A stretch of 33,225 nucleotides of DNA from Bacteroidaceae bacterium (GTDB lineage Bacteria > Bacteroidota > Bacteroidia > Bacteroidales > Bacteroidaceae): positions 1 to 33,225 of the forward strand of contig JAKSLN010000016.1 in the NCBI GenBank assembly GCA_024401165.1, given 5' to 3'. Below are positions 1-8,478 of this stretch, one piece after another. Numbering within the stretch: the stretch's first letter is position 1; each line of letters begins with the position of its first letter. The translations under genes and the position numbers were made by a program. Under the pieces are notes generated by a model. That model worked only from the letters and a program-made list of their open reading frames with translations. It was not told the origin of the DNA and searched no databases.

Positions 1-674
1 TGGCCTTCCTCATGTTCGGAGGCCTGTTCCTCGCTTCATGTAGCAAGGACGAAGAAATTGACCCCACCATCACCATCGACTTCGAGGGCGAGTACTGGAA
101 CAAGTTGATTGACAAGGAGCAGTACGGTGGCAAGCTTATCTACAGTGCAGACGAGTACAAGTGGACAGATGCAGCAACCACCCTCAGTTCGGAGGTTGTC
201 AAGGAAGACTGGGGCGAATATGGCATTGGTTGGAAACATGGCTTTGCCATCTCTAATTATGTTAACCCCGATGCCAAGGACTTCAATGAGCAGCTCTCTG
301 TACGCAAGGCTCAAGGCAACTTCGCCGTTGCCTTCGACAACAACAGTACCCTGACATTCGCTGACGGCAAGGAGCACGAGATTGTTTCCATCGACCTGTC
401 GCCCGTTGCCTACGCTTACAATTTGATGAAGAAGGCTTGCGGTCCTGACTATTCATTCCAGGTCATCCTTACCTTTGAGCAGGCTGACGGCAAGAAGATT
501 CAGTCTAAGATCGATATCGCCAAGGACGAGGTCGTACAGGAAGGCTTCCTCAAATACCTCTTCGGCGTAAAGGCAAAGAGCATCGTCTTCACCTTCGATG
601 GATCTGACAAGGGTGAGTGGGGACTGAACACTCCCAAGTACATTGCTATTGACAACATCGTCGTCAAGCCCTAA
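1..674 (+). CDS. DUF4465 surface lipoprotein, BtuH-like (5' end cut by window)
   Basis: The reading frame is open back to base 3, and the first visible residues (AFLMFGGLFLASCSKDEE) are the end of a lipoprotein signal peptide, so the true start lies upstream of the window. The lipobox Cys is at 39-41. It is followed by SKDEE, an acidic stretch like the Bacteroidetes lipoprotein export signal, which suggests display on the cell surface. The mature part (about 200 residues) matches DUF4465: an early GWKHGFAISN segment and a C-terminal block ending GLNTPKYIAIDNI. DUF4465 includes BtuH, a surface B12-binding lipoprotein of gut Bacteroides. The next two genes are BtuG-like and BtuB-like, 6 and 7 bases apart, so one operon is likely. 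Family assignment is strong; B12 as ligand is inferred from context. Confidence 0.8.
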   Translation, partial: AFLMFGGLFLASCSKDEEIDPTITIDFEGEYWNKLIDKEQYGGKLIYSADEYKWTDAATTLSSEVVKEDWGEYGIGWKHGFAISNYVNPDAKDFNEQLSVRKAQGNFAVAFDNNSTLTFADGKEHEIVSIDLSPVAYAYNLMKKACGPDYSFQVILTFEQADGKKIQSKIDIAKDEVVQEGFLKYLFGVKAKSIVFTFDGSDKGEWGLNTPKYIAIDNIVVKP

Positions 675-680
675 GAGTCC

Positions 681-2714
681 ATGCAACTCACTGGATACAA
701 GCATACAGCAAGGCTCATCCTGACACTCGTCGGGATGAGTCTCTTGCTTTCTGCCTGTGACCTGGCAGAGGCAAACTTCCTCGAGGAACATTTTCAGACT
801 ACGGGCAAGGGCGTGCTCGTCCTCTGCGAGGGGAACTTCAACAGTGGAAACGCCTCTCTATCCTACTATGACACCGAGGCGAAGAAGGTCGAGAACGGAG
901 TCTTCCGACGTGCCAACGACCGCAAACTGGGCGATACGGGCCAGTCCATCACCACTTTTGATGGTATGGCCTATATAGCCGTCGAAAACAGCGGCATCAT
1001 CTGGAAGATGAACACTCGAACATTCCGCGTCGAGGGACAACTGACAGCCGGCCAGACCGAGCACATGATCAACCCACGCTATGTCCACCTCGTCACCTCC
1101 GAGAAGGCCTACGCCACCGACCTCTATTCCCCCTACATCACAGTCTTCAACCCCAAGACGATGCAGTACATCGGCAGCATTGCCACGGGGCAGCACCTCA
1201 CGAACGGATACGCCTCGACGGAGGAGATGGTGCAGGTGGGCCACGAAGTCTTCACTAACTGCTGGTCATACAGCCGCAATATCCTCATCATCGACACCGA
1301 GAAGGACTGCGTCACTGACAGCATCCAGCTCCGCAGCTGGCAACCCAAGTCGATGGTCGTGGATGCCAACGAGAAGCTATGGGTCATTACTGACGGTGGC
1401 TACGAGGATGCCGTAAGTCCGTCGACGATAGGAAACGACCGTCCCCACCTCTACCGCATCGACCCTCACACGCGCAACGTGGAACTGGATATCACGATGC
1501 AGACTGACGAGAGTTTGGTGCAGATAGCCCTTTCACCCGACAAGCACAGCTTATACATCTTAAATAACGACGTTTACCGCATGGACGTCACGGTCGCAAA
1601 CTTGCCAGAGAATCCCTTCCTGCTGGCACCACTTGACGACAAGGGCAAGCGCCACAAGCTCTATGGCATCGACGTGAATCCTGTCAACGGTGAGATTTAC
1701 CTGGCTGACGCCGTGGACTACCGGCAGGCAGGCGTTGCCTATCGCTACAGTCCTGACGGTCAGCTTATTGACCAGTTCCGCGTAGGCATCCTGCCCAACC
1801 ACTTCGCCTTCACCGACGCTGCCACCGACATTCCTGGCGAGTGGCATGACAAGGAGGAGGACTTGCTGCAGCTTGCGCTCGTCGACACCGTTTTTGAGTA
1901 CATGCCTGCTCCCGGACACCAAGTGAACGGATACTCCGTGGTGGGCGACTTCATCCACGATGGCGCTACCATGCAGGAGGCGTGCCAAGAGGTCATGCGC
2001 CATTGGCAGAACCAGTGGATGGTCAGTTTGGGTGGACAGGGTGGCTACGTCGTGGCGGGATTCAGCGAACCCGTCCAAAACACCAACGGTGACTACGAGC
2101 TGGCCATGAAGGGCAATCCCTATAGTTACCAGTCAGAACCCGGCATCGTGTGGGTCAGCATGGATGAGAACAACGACGGACTGCCCAACGACCCTTGGTA
2201 CGAGTTGGCTGGCAGCGAATACGGCACCGACAACGAAACCCTAGGATACGCCATAACTTACTATAAGCCAACCACCCCCGGAAGCGACATACACTGGACC
2301 GACAACCAGGGTGGCGAAGGAATCATCCCTTACATGGCAGCCTGGAACGAGCATCCCTCCTATTGGCAAGACTGGGTTCCGACCGAGCAGAACGAGCAGG
2401 GTGAGGAGTACCACACCTACTACGGTTCGCGTCTCAAGGATACTCACACCTATGAGGACGGTTACACATTCGAACCACCCTTCGCCTGGGGATATGCAGA
2501 CAACGACGGTAGCGACTACTTCCGCAATCCTGCCGTCAACGCTTCCGGCATGCTGACTTACTTCAAGATTTCCAACGCCGTCAAAGCCGATGGTTCGTCC
2601 GCCAACCTGCCTTGCATCCACTTTGTCAAAGTGCAGACGGGTCAGACGGGCTGGTCTCCCAATCTGGGTGAGATCAGTACTGAGGTACACGGCATCTGGC
2701 GAATAAAACGATAG
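681..2714 (+). CDS. BtuG-like YncE/DUF5074 beta-propeller lipoprotein fused to a C-terminal surface domain
   Basis: The 677-residue lipoprotein has its lipobox LLSAC with Cys26. Residues about 40-390 form a YncE/DUF5074-type propeller that starts GVLVLCEGNFNSGNASLSYYD and has repeated short blades (for example residues around KSMVVDANEKLWVITDGG). From about residue 403 a second domain begins. It contains GFSEPVQN, then PGIVWVSMDENNDGLPNDPWYELAGSEYG, and ends in a beta-rich block. That second domain is familiar from separate 'cell surface proteins' beside B12 receptors in Bacteroides. BtuG binds cobalamin on the outside of the cell and caps BtuB. The start codon lies 6 bases after the previous stop, and the BtuB-like gene follows 7 bases after this stop. 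The ligand is inferred from the gene order; a different chelate or metal cofactor is possible. Confidence 0.75.
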   Translation: MQLTGYKHTARLILTLVGMSLLLSACDLAEANFLEEHFQTTGKGVLVLCEGNFNSGNASLSYYDTEAKKVENGVFRRANDRKLGDTGQSITTFDGMAYIAVENSGIIWKMNTRTFRVEGQLTAGQTEHMINPRYVHLVTSEKAYATDLYSPYITVFNPKTMQYIGSIATGQHLTNGYASTEEMVQVGHEVFTNCWSYSRNILIIDTEKDCVTDSIQLRSWQPKSMVVDANEKLWVITDGGYEDAVSPSTIGNDRPHLYRIDPHTRNVELDITMQTDESLVQIALSPDKHSLYILNNDVYRMDVTVANLPENPFLLAPLDDKGKRHKLYGIDVNPVNGEIYLADAVDYRQAGVAYRYSPDGQLIDQFRVGILPNHFAFTDAATDIPGEWHDKEEDLLQLALVDTVFEYMPAPGHQVNGYSVVGDFIHDGATMQEACQEVMRHWQNQWMVSLGGQGGYVVAGFSEPVQNTNGDYELAMKGNPYSYQSEPGIVWVSMDENNDGLPNDPWYELAGSEYGTDNETLGYAITYYKPTTPGSDIHWTDNQGGEGIIPYMAAWNEHPSYWQDWVPTEQNEQGEEYHTYYGSRLKDTHTYEDGYTFEPPFAWGYADNDGSDYFRNPAVNASGMLTYFKISNAVKADGSSANLPCIHFVKVQTGQTGWSPNLGEISTEVHGIWRIKR

Positions 2715-2721
2715 GAAAGAC

Positions 2722-4719
2722 ATGAGACAGGGAGTACTGATGTTCCTGACCTTCGTCCTCTCGCTCGGACTTCGGGCGCAGGACCGCGTGCTGAAGGAAG
2801 TGGAGATTGCCGCTTCCCGCCGCATGAAGGACACCGGACTCGAACAAACCGTGCTCGACACTACTGTACTCCACCAGAATCTGGCTTACTCCATGGCCGA
2901 CATTCTGCAGGGAAACACCACCTTATTTATAAAAAGTTACGGAAGGGCGACGGAAAGTACAGCCGAGTTTCGCGGCACCAGTCCCAGCCACACACAGGTG
3001 ACATGGAATGGCATGAAGATCAACTCCCCCATGTTAGGCACCGTCGACTTCTCCTACATTCCTGGGCACTTTGTAGACCAGGCCACATTGCTACATGGAG
3101 CCTCAAGCATCAACCTCACCGGGGGTGGACTAGGCGGCGCCATCGAACTCACCACGCAACCTGAGTGGGGGCGCGGTTTCGGTGCGCAGTTCACTCAGGG
3201 CGTCGGTTCCTACGGCACCTTCGACGAGTTTCTTAAGTTCACCTTCAGCAACGAGCGCTGGAGCAGCAGCACGCGCTTGTCCTACGGGCATAGCAAGAAC
3301 GACTTCTCCTACACAAACTACGACAAGAAGGTCGACGTGCGCGACGAAAGCGGTTCCATCGTTAAAAGTTACCATCCTACAGAGCGCAACCAAAGCGGCT
3401 ACTTCGACGACGTCAATGCCATGCAGGACGTGGTCTACCGCGACGGCAAGGGCAACCGCCTCGGTGCCACCGTCTGGTACGGATACAGCCTGCGCGGACT
3501 TCCCTTCCTTTCCGTCGATTATAAAGATAATAGCGACTTCACAAACGAACACCGGCAGCAAAACGTCCGCAGTGTACTTTCCTGGCGCCACACCCGCTCC
3601 ACCTGGATGCTCGACGTCAAGGGAGGCTACCTCTACCAAGACATCGACTACAACTATTTCACTCAACGCGAGCAGATAAGCAACGAAATAACACACAGCC
3701 GGAGCTACACGCAGACGGCCTATTTGCAGGCAAATTTCGACTGTTTCCCCTCCCAGCGCCTTCAGTTCTGCGCCAGCGCGTCGGGTTACTACAACCACGT
3801 GCGTAGCTGGGACCGTAGCCCCTTCCACATCGGCGACAACTACAACTTGGGACGTGCAGAAGAAAGTCTTGCGCTCTCTGCCAAGTGGCGCCCCCTCAAC
3901 CCGCTCACCTTCAACATCGTGGCACGCGAGGAGGTCTACGGCCAGCGTTTCGTACCCCTCATCCCCGCCATCTTTGCCGACGTGGTCTTATACCGCCCCT
4001 GGAACTTGGTACTGAAGGGCTCCGTTGCCCGCAACTACCGATATCCTTCCATGGACGACCTTTACTTCCAACCTGGGGGAAATCCTTCTCTCCAACCCGA
4101 ACGAGGTTTCACCTACGACGGCGGCATCGAACTGAATGTCAAGAAGAAGAGGCATAGCATACAAGGCAGCATCACAGCCTTCGACTCACACATCAGCGAC
4201 TGGATACTCTGGACGCCTAATCAAAAGGGATACTGGATGCCCTCCAATGTCAAAAAAGTCCACAACTACGGCGTCGAGGCACACGCTGAATCTCACATAA
4301 CCATCTCGCCCGACTGGCACCTCACCCTCAGTGCCAACTACGCCTACACACCCTCCATCAACCGCGGCGAGCAGGTCAACACAAATGATGCCTCCTACGG
4401 CAAGCAGCTCTGCTACGTACCCCTCGTCTCTGCCAACGCCAACGCACGCCTCCAATGGCGCCAATGGACCCTTACCTACCAGTGGATTCACTACGGGCGT
4501 CGCTACACGACCACGAGTAACGAGGTGGAGCACATTACCGGTGAACTGAAGCCCTACTACATGAGCAACGCTTCACTTGAACGAAACTTCCAGTTGCGAC
4601 GCCTGCGCCTTTCTGCCAAGGCCGTAGTAAACAACCTCCTCAACAACCACTACGTCACCGTCCTCTCCCACCCCATGGCTGGCATCAACGGCGAGTTGTT
4701 CTTCGAAATTAGATACTAA
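2722..4719 (+). CDS. TonB-dependent outer-membrane receptor, BtuB-like
   Basis: The 665-residue protein has a short signal peptide ending LRAQ. Just after it, RVLKEVEIAAS could serve as the TonB box, followed by a plug domain (about residues 35-150) with ADILQGNTTLFIKSYG, TAEFRGTSPSHTQVTWNG and INLTGGGLGGAIEL. The remainder is a beta-barrel rich in alternating aromatic strands, ending in FFEIRY with a terminal Tyr as usual for outer-membrane proteins. It lacks the N-terminal carboxypeptidase-like domain of SusC, and its length is that of BtuB/FepA-type receptors. It is the third gene of a tight run with BtuH-like and BtuG-like lipoproteins, which makes cobalamin the most likely cargo. A siderophore or other metal chelate cannot be excluded from sequence alone. 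Confidence 0.8.
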   Translation: MRQGVLMFLTFVLSLGLRAQDRVLKEVEIAASRRMKDTGLEQTVLDTTVLHQNLAYSMADILQGNTTLFIKSYGRATESTAEFRGTSPSHTQVTWNGMKINSPMLGTVDFSYIPGHFVDQATLLHGASSINLTGGGLGGAIELTTQPEWGRGFGAQFTQGVGSYGTFDEFLKFTFSNERWSSSTRLSYGHSKNDFSYTNYDKKVDVRDESGSIVKSYHPTERNQSGYFDDVNAMQDVVYRDGKGNRLGATVWYGYSLRGLPFLSVDYKDNSDFTNEHRQQNVRSVLSWRHTRSTWMLDVKGGYLYQDIDYNYFTQREQISNEITHSRSYTQTAYLQANFDCFPSQRLQFCASASGYYNHVRSWDRSPFHIGDNYNLGRAEESLALSAKWRPLNPLTFNIVAREEVYGQRFVPLIPAIFADVVLYRPWNLVLKGSVARNYRYPSMDDLYFQPGGNPSLQPERGFTYDGGIELNVKKKRHSIQGSITAFDSHISDWILWTPNQKGYWMPSNVKKVHNYGVEAHAESHITISPDWHLTLSANYAYTPSINRGEQVNTNDASYGKQLCYVPLVSANANARLQWRQWTLTYQWIHYGRRYTTTSNEVEHITGELKPYYMSNASLERNFQLRRLRLSAKAVVNNLLNNHYVTVLSHPMAGINGELFFEIRY

Positions 4720-4792
4720 CTCTATTACATGAAAAAAAGTCCCCATAACACATTTTTGTTAATGGACATGCTGAATTTCACAGAAAAAAGTG

Positions 4793-4800
4793 TAAATTTG
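4793..4800 (+). promoter_or_regulatory. Bacteroidetes -7 promoter element for the GH20 gene
   Basis: TAAATTTG matches the Bacteroidetes -7 consensus TAnnTTTG and lies 27 bases before the GH20 ATG. No good TTTG is found 19-21 bases upstream (GCTG is there instead), so the -33 half is weak. The element sits in a 108-base AT-rich gap after the receptor gene and suggests that GH20 is transcribed separately from the B12-type genes. Confidence 0.55.
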
Positions 4801-4827
4801 TAGCGTCAAACCACAACATACTCAATC

Positions 4828-6471
4828 ATGAAAAAGACAGCACTTTTGCTCACCCTCCTATGCCTCACATTAGGAACCCTCGCACAAAGAGTTGATTTCA
4901 ACGTAGTTCCCCTACCCCGCTGCATTGAAATCAAAGACACAGTCAACTGCTTTATGCTCAAGGACGGCGACATCGTCAGTTATCCTGCAGGCGACGTCGA
5001 GATGGCACGTAATGCGGACTTCCTCAAGGAATACGTGGAACAGACCTCCGGTCTGAAGCTCCAGACTCTGCCTAACGAAAAGAAGGCTGCCATCACACTT
5101 ACCCTCAGCAACAACGCCAAAAAGAAGGCTGCCGCCATCCTTCCCGAAGGACACGCTGCTTACGCCATACAAATCAATCCCAAGGGAATCACCGTCAGCG
5201 CCACCAGCGGCGAGGGTATCTTCCGTGCAGTACAGACGCTACGCAAAGCCATGCCCCTCGGCAACACCACTGCTGTGCAGTTCCCTCTCGGCACTGTCAG
5301 CGACGCAGCCCGTTTCTCCTACCGCGGTCAGATGCTCGACTGCGCTCGCCACTTCTTCCCCGTCGACTACATCAAACGTCACATCGACATCCTCGCCCTC
5401 CACGGCGTCAACCAGTTCCACTGGCACATAACCGACGACCAGGGATGGCGCTTCGAAGTGAAGTCCATGCCCGAGATGGCCAAAGAGGCCTGCCAGCGCA
5501 AGAAGACTGTCATCGGCCACAATTGCTACAGCCAGGATGCTTACCTGTTCGACAACACGCCTTACGGACTCCTCTGCTACTATACCCAGGCAGAGATACG
5601 TGACATCATCCGCTACGCCGCCGACCGCTACATCAACATCATCCCCGAAATCGACCTGCCAGGACACATGGTTGCCGCCCTCCATGTGCATCCCGAGTTG
5701 GGCTGTACTGGTGGCCCTTACGACGTGCTCCCCATCTGGGGCGTGGCCGACGACGTACTTTGTGCCGGCAATCCTCAGACTCTCGAGTTTCTTAAGACCG
5801 TTTTGGGCGAGCTATGCGATGTCTTTCCCAGCCAGTACATCCACATCGGCGGCGACGAGAGTCCCCGCGTACGCTGGAAGAACTGTCCCAAGTGCCAGGC
5901 CAAGATGAAGGAACTAGGGCTGAAGAAGGAGGCCGAATTGCAAACCTATATCAATAAGGAACTGGACAAGTTCTTAACTCAACGCGGACGCACTCTCATC
6001 GGATGGGATGAGACCCTCGAAGGCGGTCTTTCCGAGAACGCTGTCGTCATGTCGTGGCGAGGTTACGAGGGTGGCATCGAGGCAGCTCGCCAGCATCATC
6101 CCGTCATCATGACCCCCACCAGCCATTGCTACATCGACTACTACCAGCTCAAGGGTGAGACGCAGACCCAGCCACTTGCCATCGGCGGTTACCTGCCACT
6201 CAGCAAGGTCTACAGCATGGAGCCCATGCCTGATGGTCTCACCCCAGAAGAGCAAAAGTACATCTGGGGGCCCCAGTGCAACCTCTGGACCGAGTATGTA
6301 CTCAGTCCCGACCACGTCGAGTACATGCTGCTCCCTCGCCTCGCCGCCATGAGCGAAGTGCAGTGGCTCCTCCCCGACGCCAAGGACTACACTGCTTTCA
6401 AAGCACGCCTCACCCGCCTCCAGCAACTCTACCGCAAACTCGGTTACCGTTACTGCTCAAAGAATGAGTAA
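4828..6471 (+). CDS. GH20 beta-N-acetylhexosaminidase, exported
   Basis: The 547-residue protein has a signal peptide (MKKTALLLTLLCLTLGTLAQ). An N-terminal GH20b-type alpha/beta domain (about 22-150) precedes a catalytic barrel. Recognisable blocks are FSYRGQMLDCARHFFPVDYIKRHID, FHWHITDDQGWRFEVK, IPEIDLPGHM and IHIGGDESPR. Asp343-Glu344 of the GGDE motif is the catalytic pair of GH20, in which the substrate's N-acetyl group acts as nucleophile; later WDE and W-rich motifs line the pocket. It would remove terminal GlcNAc/GalNAc in the periplasm or at the surface. It lies between the BtuB-like receptor and the ABC ATPase but has its own -7 element, so it looks like a neighbour rather than part of cofactor uptake. 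Confidence 0.93.
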   Translation: MKKTALLLTLLCLTLGTLAQRVDFNVVPLPRCIEIKDTVNCFMLKDGDIVSYPAGDVEMARNADFLKEYVEQTSGLKLQTLPNEKKAAITLTLSNNAKKKAAAILPEGHAAYAIQINPKGITVSATSGEGIFRAVQTLRKAMPLGNTTAVQFPLGTVSDAARFSYRGQMLDCARHFFPVDYIKRHIDILALHGVNQFHWHITDDQGWRFEVKSMPEMAKEACQRKKTVIGHNCYSQDAYLFDNTPYGLLCYYTQAEIRDIIRYAADRYINIIPEIDLPGHMVAALHVHPELGCTGGPYDVLPIWGVADDVLCAGNPQTLEFLKTVLGELCDVFPSQYIHIGGDESPRVRWKNCPKCQAKMKELGLKKEAELQTYINKELDKFLTQRGRTLIGWDETLEGGLSENAVVMSWRGYEGGIEAARQHHPVIMTPTSHCYIDYYQLKGETQTQPLAIGGYLPLSKVYSMEPMPDGLTPEEQKYIWGPQCNLWTEYVLSPDHVEYMLLPRLAAMSEVQWLLPDAKDYTAFKARLTRLQQLYRKLGYRYCSKNE

Positions 6472-6485
6472 AGTACCCCTCCTCA

Positions 6486-6557
6486 AAACGACTAAACGAC
6501 CAGTCAACCAAACGACTAAACGACTAGTCAACTAAACGACCAGTCACCCAAACGCCC
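6486..6557 (+). repeat. Tandem 24-bp intergenic repeat abutting a start codon
   Basis: Two 24-bp copies (6486-6509 and 6510-6533), each starting AAACGACTAAACGAC, differ at only two positions. They are followed by a 16-bp partial copy (6534-6549) and an 8-bp remnant (6550-6557). The array ends one base before the ATG of the ABC ATPase, so that gene has no conventional ribosome binding site. A related sequence (AAACGATTAAACGATTAG) occurs at 19984-20001. Confidence 0.75.
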
Positions 6558-6558
6558 A

Positions 6559-7320
6559 ATGAACTACGAACTAAATAACCTCTCCATAGGCTACGGCAAA
6601 ACCGTGGTTGCCCACGGAATCAACACCCAATTAGAGGCCGGCAAAATGACGTGTCTGTTAGGTCCCAACGGGGCTGGCAAGAGCACCCTCCTTCGAACCC
6701 TCAGCGCTTTCCAGCGCCCCCTCGACGGCAACATGCTACTCGACGGCAAATCCATCGACACTCTCAGCGCCCAGGAACTCAGTCGCCTAATTGGCGTTGT
6801 CCTCACCGACCGCATCGACGTGCAAGGCATGACCGTTCGCGAACTCGTTGCCACCGGACGCTCACCCTACACGAACTTCTGGGGGACCCTTACTTCCAAG
6901 GACAACCAGCACATCGACCAAGCCATCGAACAATGCGGCATTCAGGCTCTCGTCAAGCGGCAGAGCGGTACCCTCAGCGATGGAGAGCGCCAGAAAGTCA
7001 TGATTGCCAAGGCTCTCGCTCAGCAGACCCCCATCATCCTCCTCGACGAACCGACAGCCTTCCTTGACTTTCCGTCCAAGGTCGACACCATGCTCCTTCT
7101 CTCCCGTTTAGCCCATGAGCAGCAAAAGGCAATCCTCATCTCCACCCACGATCTCGATCTCGCCCTTCAGACAGCTGACACTCTCTGGCTCATGGCCAAG
7201 GACGAGGAGATGCAGATAGGGACGCCACGTCAGCTTGCCGACAGCGGCGTCCTTGCCCGGTTCTTCCACAGCCCCCACGTCGCCTTCGACTCTGAGGCGC
7301 TACGATTCAAAGTAAACTAG
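6559..7320 (+). CDS. ABC transporter ATPase of the FecE/BtuD type
   Basis: The 253-residue nucleotide-binding subunit carries all ABC motifs: Walker A GPNGAGKS (35-42), Q-loop region, signature LSDGE (139-143), Walker B ILLDEP with Asp163-Glu164, and the switch His197 in STHDLDLAL. The closest type is the ATPase of iron-chelate/haem/cobalamin importers (FecE, HmuV, BtuD). With the BtuH/G/B-like genes upstream, a BtuD role is likely. However, the matching permease (BtuC/FecD) and binding protein (BtuF) are absent here, and GH20 separates it from the receptor. Its start codon directly follows a short tandem repeat. It ends 5 bases from the stop of the convergent gene on the other strand. Confidence 0.85.
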   Translation: MNYELNNLSIGYGKTVVAHGINTQLEAGKMTCLLGPNGAGKSTLLRTLSAFQRPLDGNMLLDGKSIDTLSAQELSRLIGVVLTDRIDVQGMTVRELVATGRSPYTNFWGTLTSKDNQHIDQAIEQCGIQALVKRQSGTLSDGERQKVMIAKALAQQTPIILLDEPTAFLDFPSKVDTMLLLSRLAHEQQKAILISTHDLDLALQTADTLWLMAKDEEMQIGTPRQLADSGVLARFFHSPHVAFDSEALRFKVN

Positions 7321-7325
7321 AAGAT

Positions 7326-8339
7326 TTAGTCTTCAATTCTAAGTTCAAAGTCCACCTTTCCGTACGACTGCACGTTTAGGAAAACGCCCTTGTAGACGCA
7401 ATCCTTCACACGTCCGAAGAAGATGCCAACTTTCAACTGCTGCCCCGGCAGGTAGGCATAAAGTTCCATGTCGCCGGTCTCTGCGTCATAAAAACCAAAA
7501 CGAAGCAGGCGCTTTCCACTCTTTATTTTGTAATACCCATCCTTTTGGGCAATGCACATCACAGCATCCTTGTCACCGCCCAGCTTACCCTTCAGTATAT
7601 AATTACGTTCTGCTGGATCGATGTTGAAGGTTGTTTTCGAGGGGCGGCGCTCCAACGGATAGTAGTAGATCGAGCGCTCCTCGTCAACTAGCTTCTCCCC
7701 ATCCGCGTTAAGTTGTTCAGCCTTTACCCAGTTGTCATAGCGATCACGCTTCGTGTATTTCCATTGATGCAAGGCAGGTTCCTCTGTCTCGTCAGCAAGG
7801 TCTCCCTCCGTACCCGCCATCCGCACCACGTCGCCGTGCTCATCCAACGTGTACTTATACTTCCAGAACGACGACTCCGCCTGGCCTTCTTCGGCCACCA
7901 CATGACCATCTTTCCAGGTATATTCCGTGACCCACTCCCAACCCTCCTCGGCAGAAATGCGGCCCTCGCTGTCGCGCGTCAAATACGACTGCGGATTATA
8001 GGAGCCGCCATCGTAGGCGGCCCCCTCAAACGGGTTATAGTCATCAATCCTCGTCAGGACACCATCCTCCGAGAAGTATATCGTATGGTCGTTTCTGTGC
8101 ATAGCCTTTACCGGTCCACGAAGGTTATAGAACGTCAGGTCTGGCGTCTGGAAGGTTGCTTTCTCCAGGCTGTCAGCCACCCATTTCGCTACTTCTTTTG
8201 CATCGTCTCTCACTGTCGAAGACGTCGACTCCACGTCTGTCAGACTTTGGGAAAACGAAGTTTCCTCCGTCCCCTTCTTTTGGGCACATGCTGTCACCAC
8301 CAAGGTTGCAAGCACAACACAAAAACTCCTATACTTCAT
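7326..8339 (-). CDS. Hypothetical lipoprotein with YD/MORN-like text
   Basis: I do not recognise the family. The 337-residue protein has a lipoprotein signal peptide with lipobox VVTAC (Cys18), followed by a Ser/Thr/Glu-rich linker to about residue 55. The rest is beta-rich and contains phrases resembling RHS/YD-like or MORN-like repeats: YNLRGPVKAM, YFSEDGVLTRIDDYN, EYTWKDGHVV, YTLDEHGDVV and KRDRYDNWVKAEQLNADGE. Such proteins are common envelope lipoproteins of unknown role in Bacteroidales. The C-terminal third (from about 235) lacks these repeats and looks like a separate small domain (FGFYDAETGDMELYAYLPGQ). A clear promoter lies upstream at 8436-8466. Periplasmic or surface location is inferred from the signal only. 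Confidence 0.7.
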   Translation of the reverse strand: MKYRSFCVVLATLVVTACAQKKGTEETSFSQSLTDVESTSSTVRDDAKEVAKWVADSLEKATFQTPDLTFYNLRGPVKAMHRNDHTIYFSEDGVLTRIDDYNPFEGAAYDGGSYNPQSYLTRDSEGRISAEEGWEWVTEYTWKDGHVVAEEGQAESSFWKYKYTLDEHGDVVRMAGTEGDLADETEEPALHQWKYTKRDRYDNWVKAEQLNADGEKLVDEERSIYYYPLERRPSKTTFNIDPAERNYILKGKLGGDKDAVMCIAQKDGYYKIKSGKRLLRFGFYDAETGDMELYAYLPGQQLKVGIFFGRVKDCVYKGVFLNVQSYGKVDFELRIED

Positions 8340-8435
8340 ACTTACACATTTTTAGATATTAAAAAGAAGGAAATGTCAACAATGCCTTTCATCACTCAAC
8401 ATCCATCTTATCATAACGCTTCCCTTATCGTACCC

Positions 8436-8466
8436 CAAAGATAGGGTAGCCGTTTCGTTTGAGCAA
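8436..8466 (-). promoter_or_regulatory. Promoter of the hypothetical lipoprotein gene
   Basis: Reading on the minus strand, ATTG (TTG at 8464-8466), a 20-base spacer and TATCTTTG (8436-8443) form a good Bacteroidetes -33/-7 pair. The gene's ATG is about 97 bases from the -7 element, leaving a leader of about 90 bases in which I see no obvious structure. Confidence 0.7.
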
Positions 8467-8478
8467 TGAGGTACAACG

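Noticed and set aside
3130-3828. Minus-strand open frame of 232 codons within the BtuB-like receptor
   Set aside because: It is antisense to a conserved barrel, with low-complexity Val/Ala-rich translation and no start signals.
4720-4827. Cobalamin riboswitch between the BtuB-like gene and GH20
   Set aside because: The 108-base gap is too short and AT-rich and shows no B12-box-like conserved segment; any such element should lie upstream of base 1.
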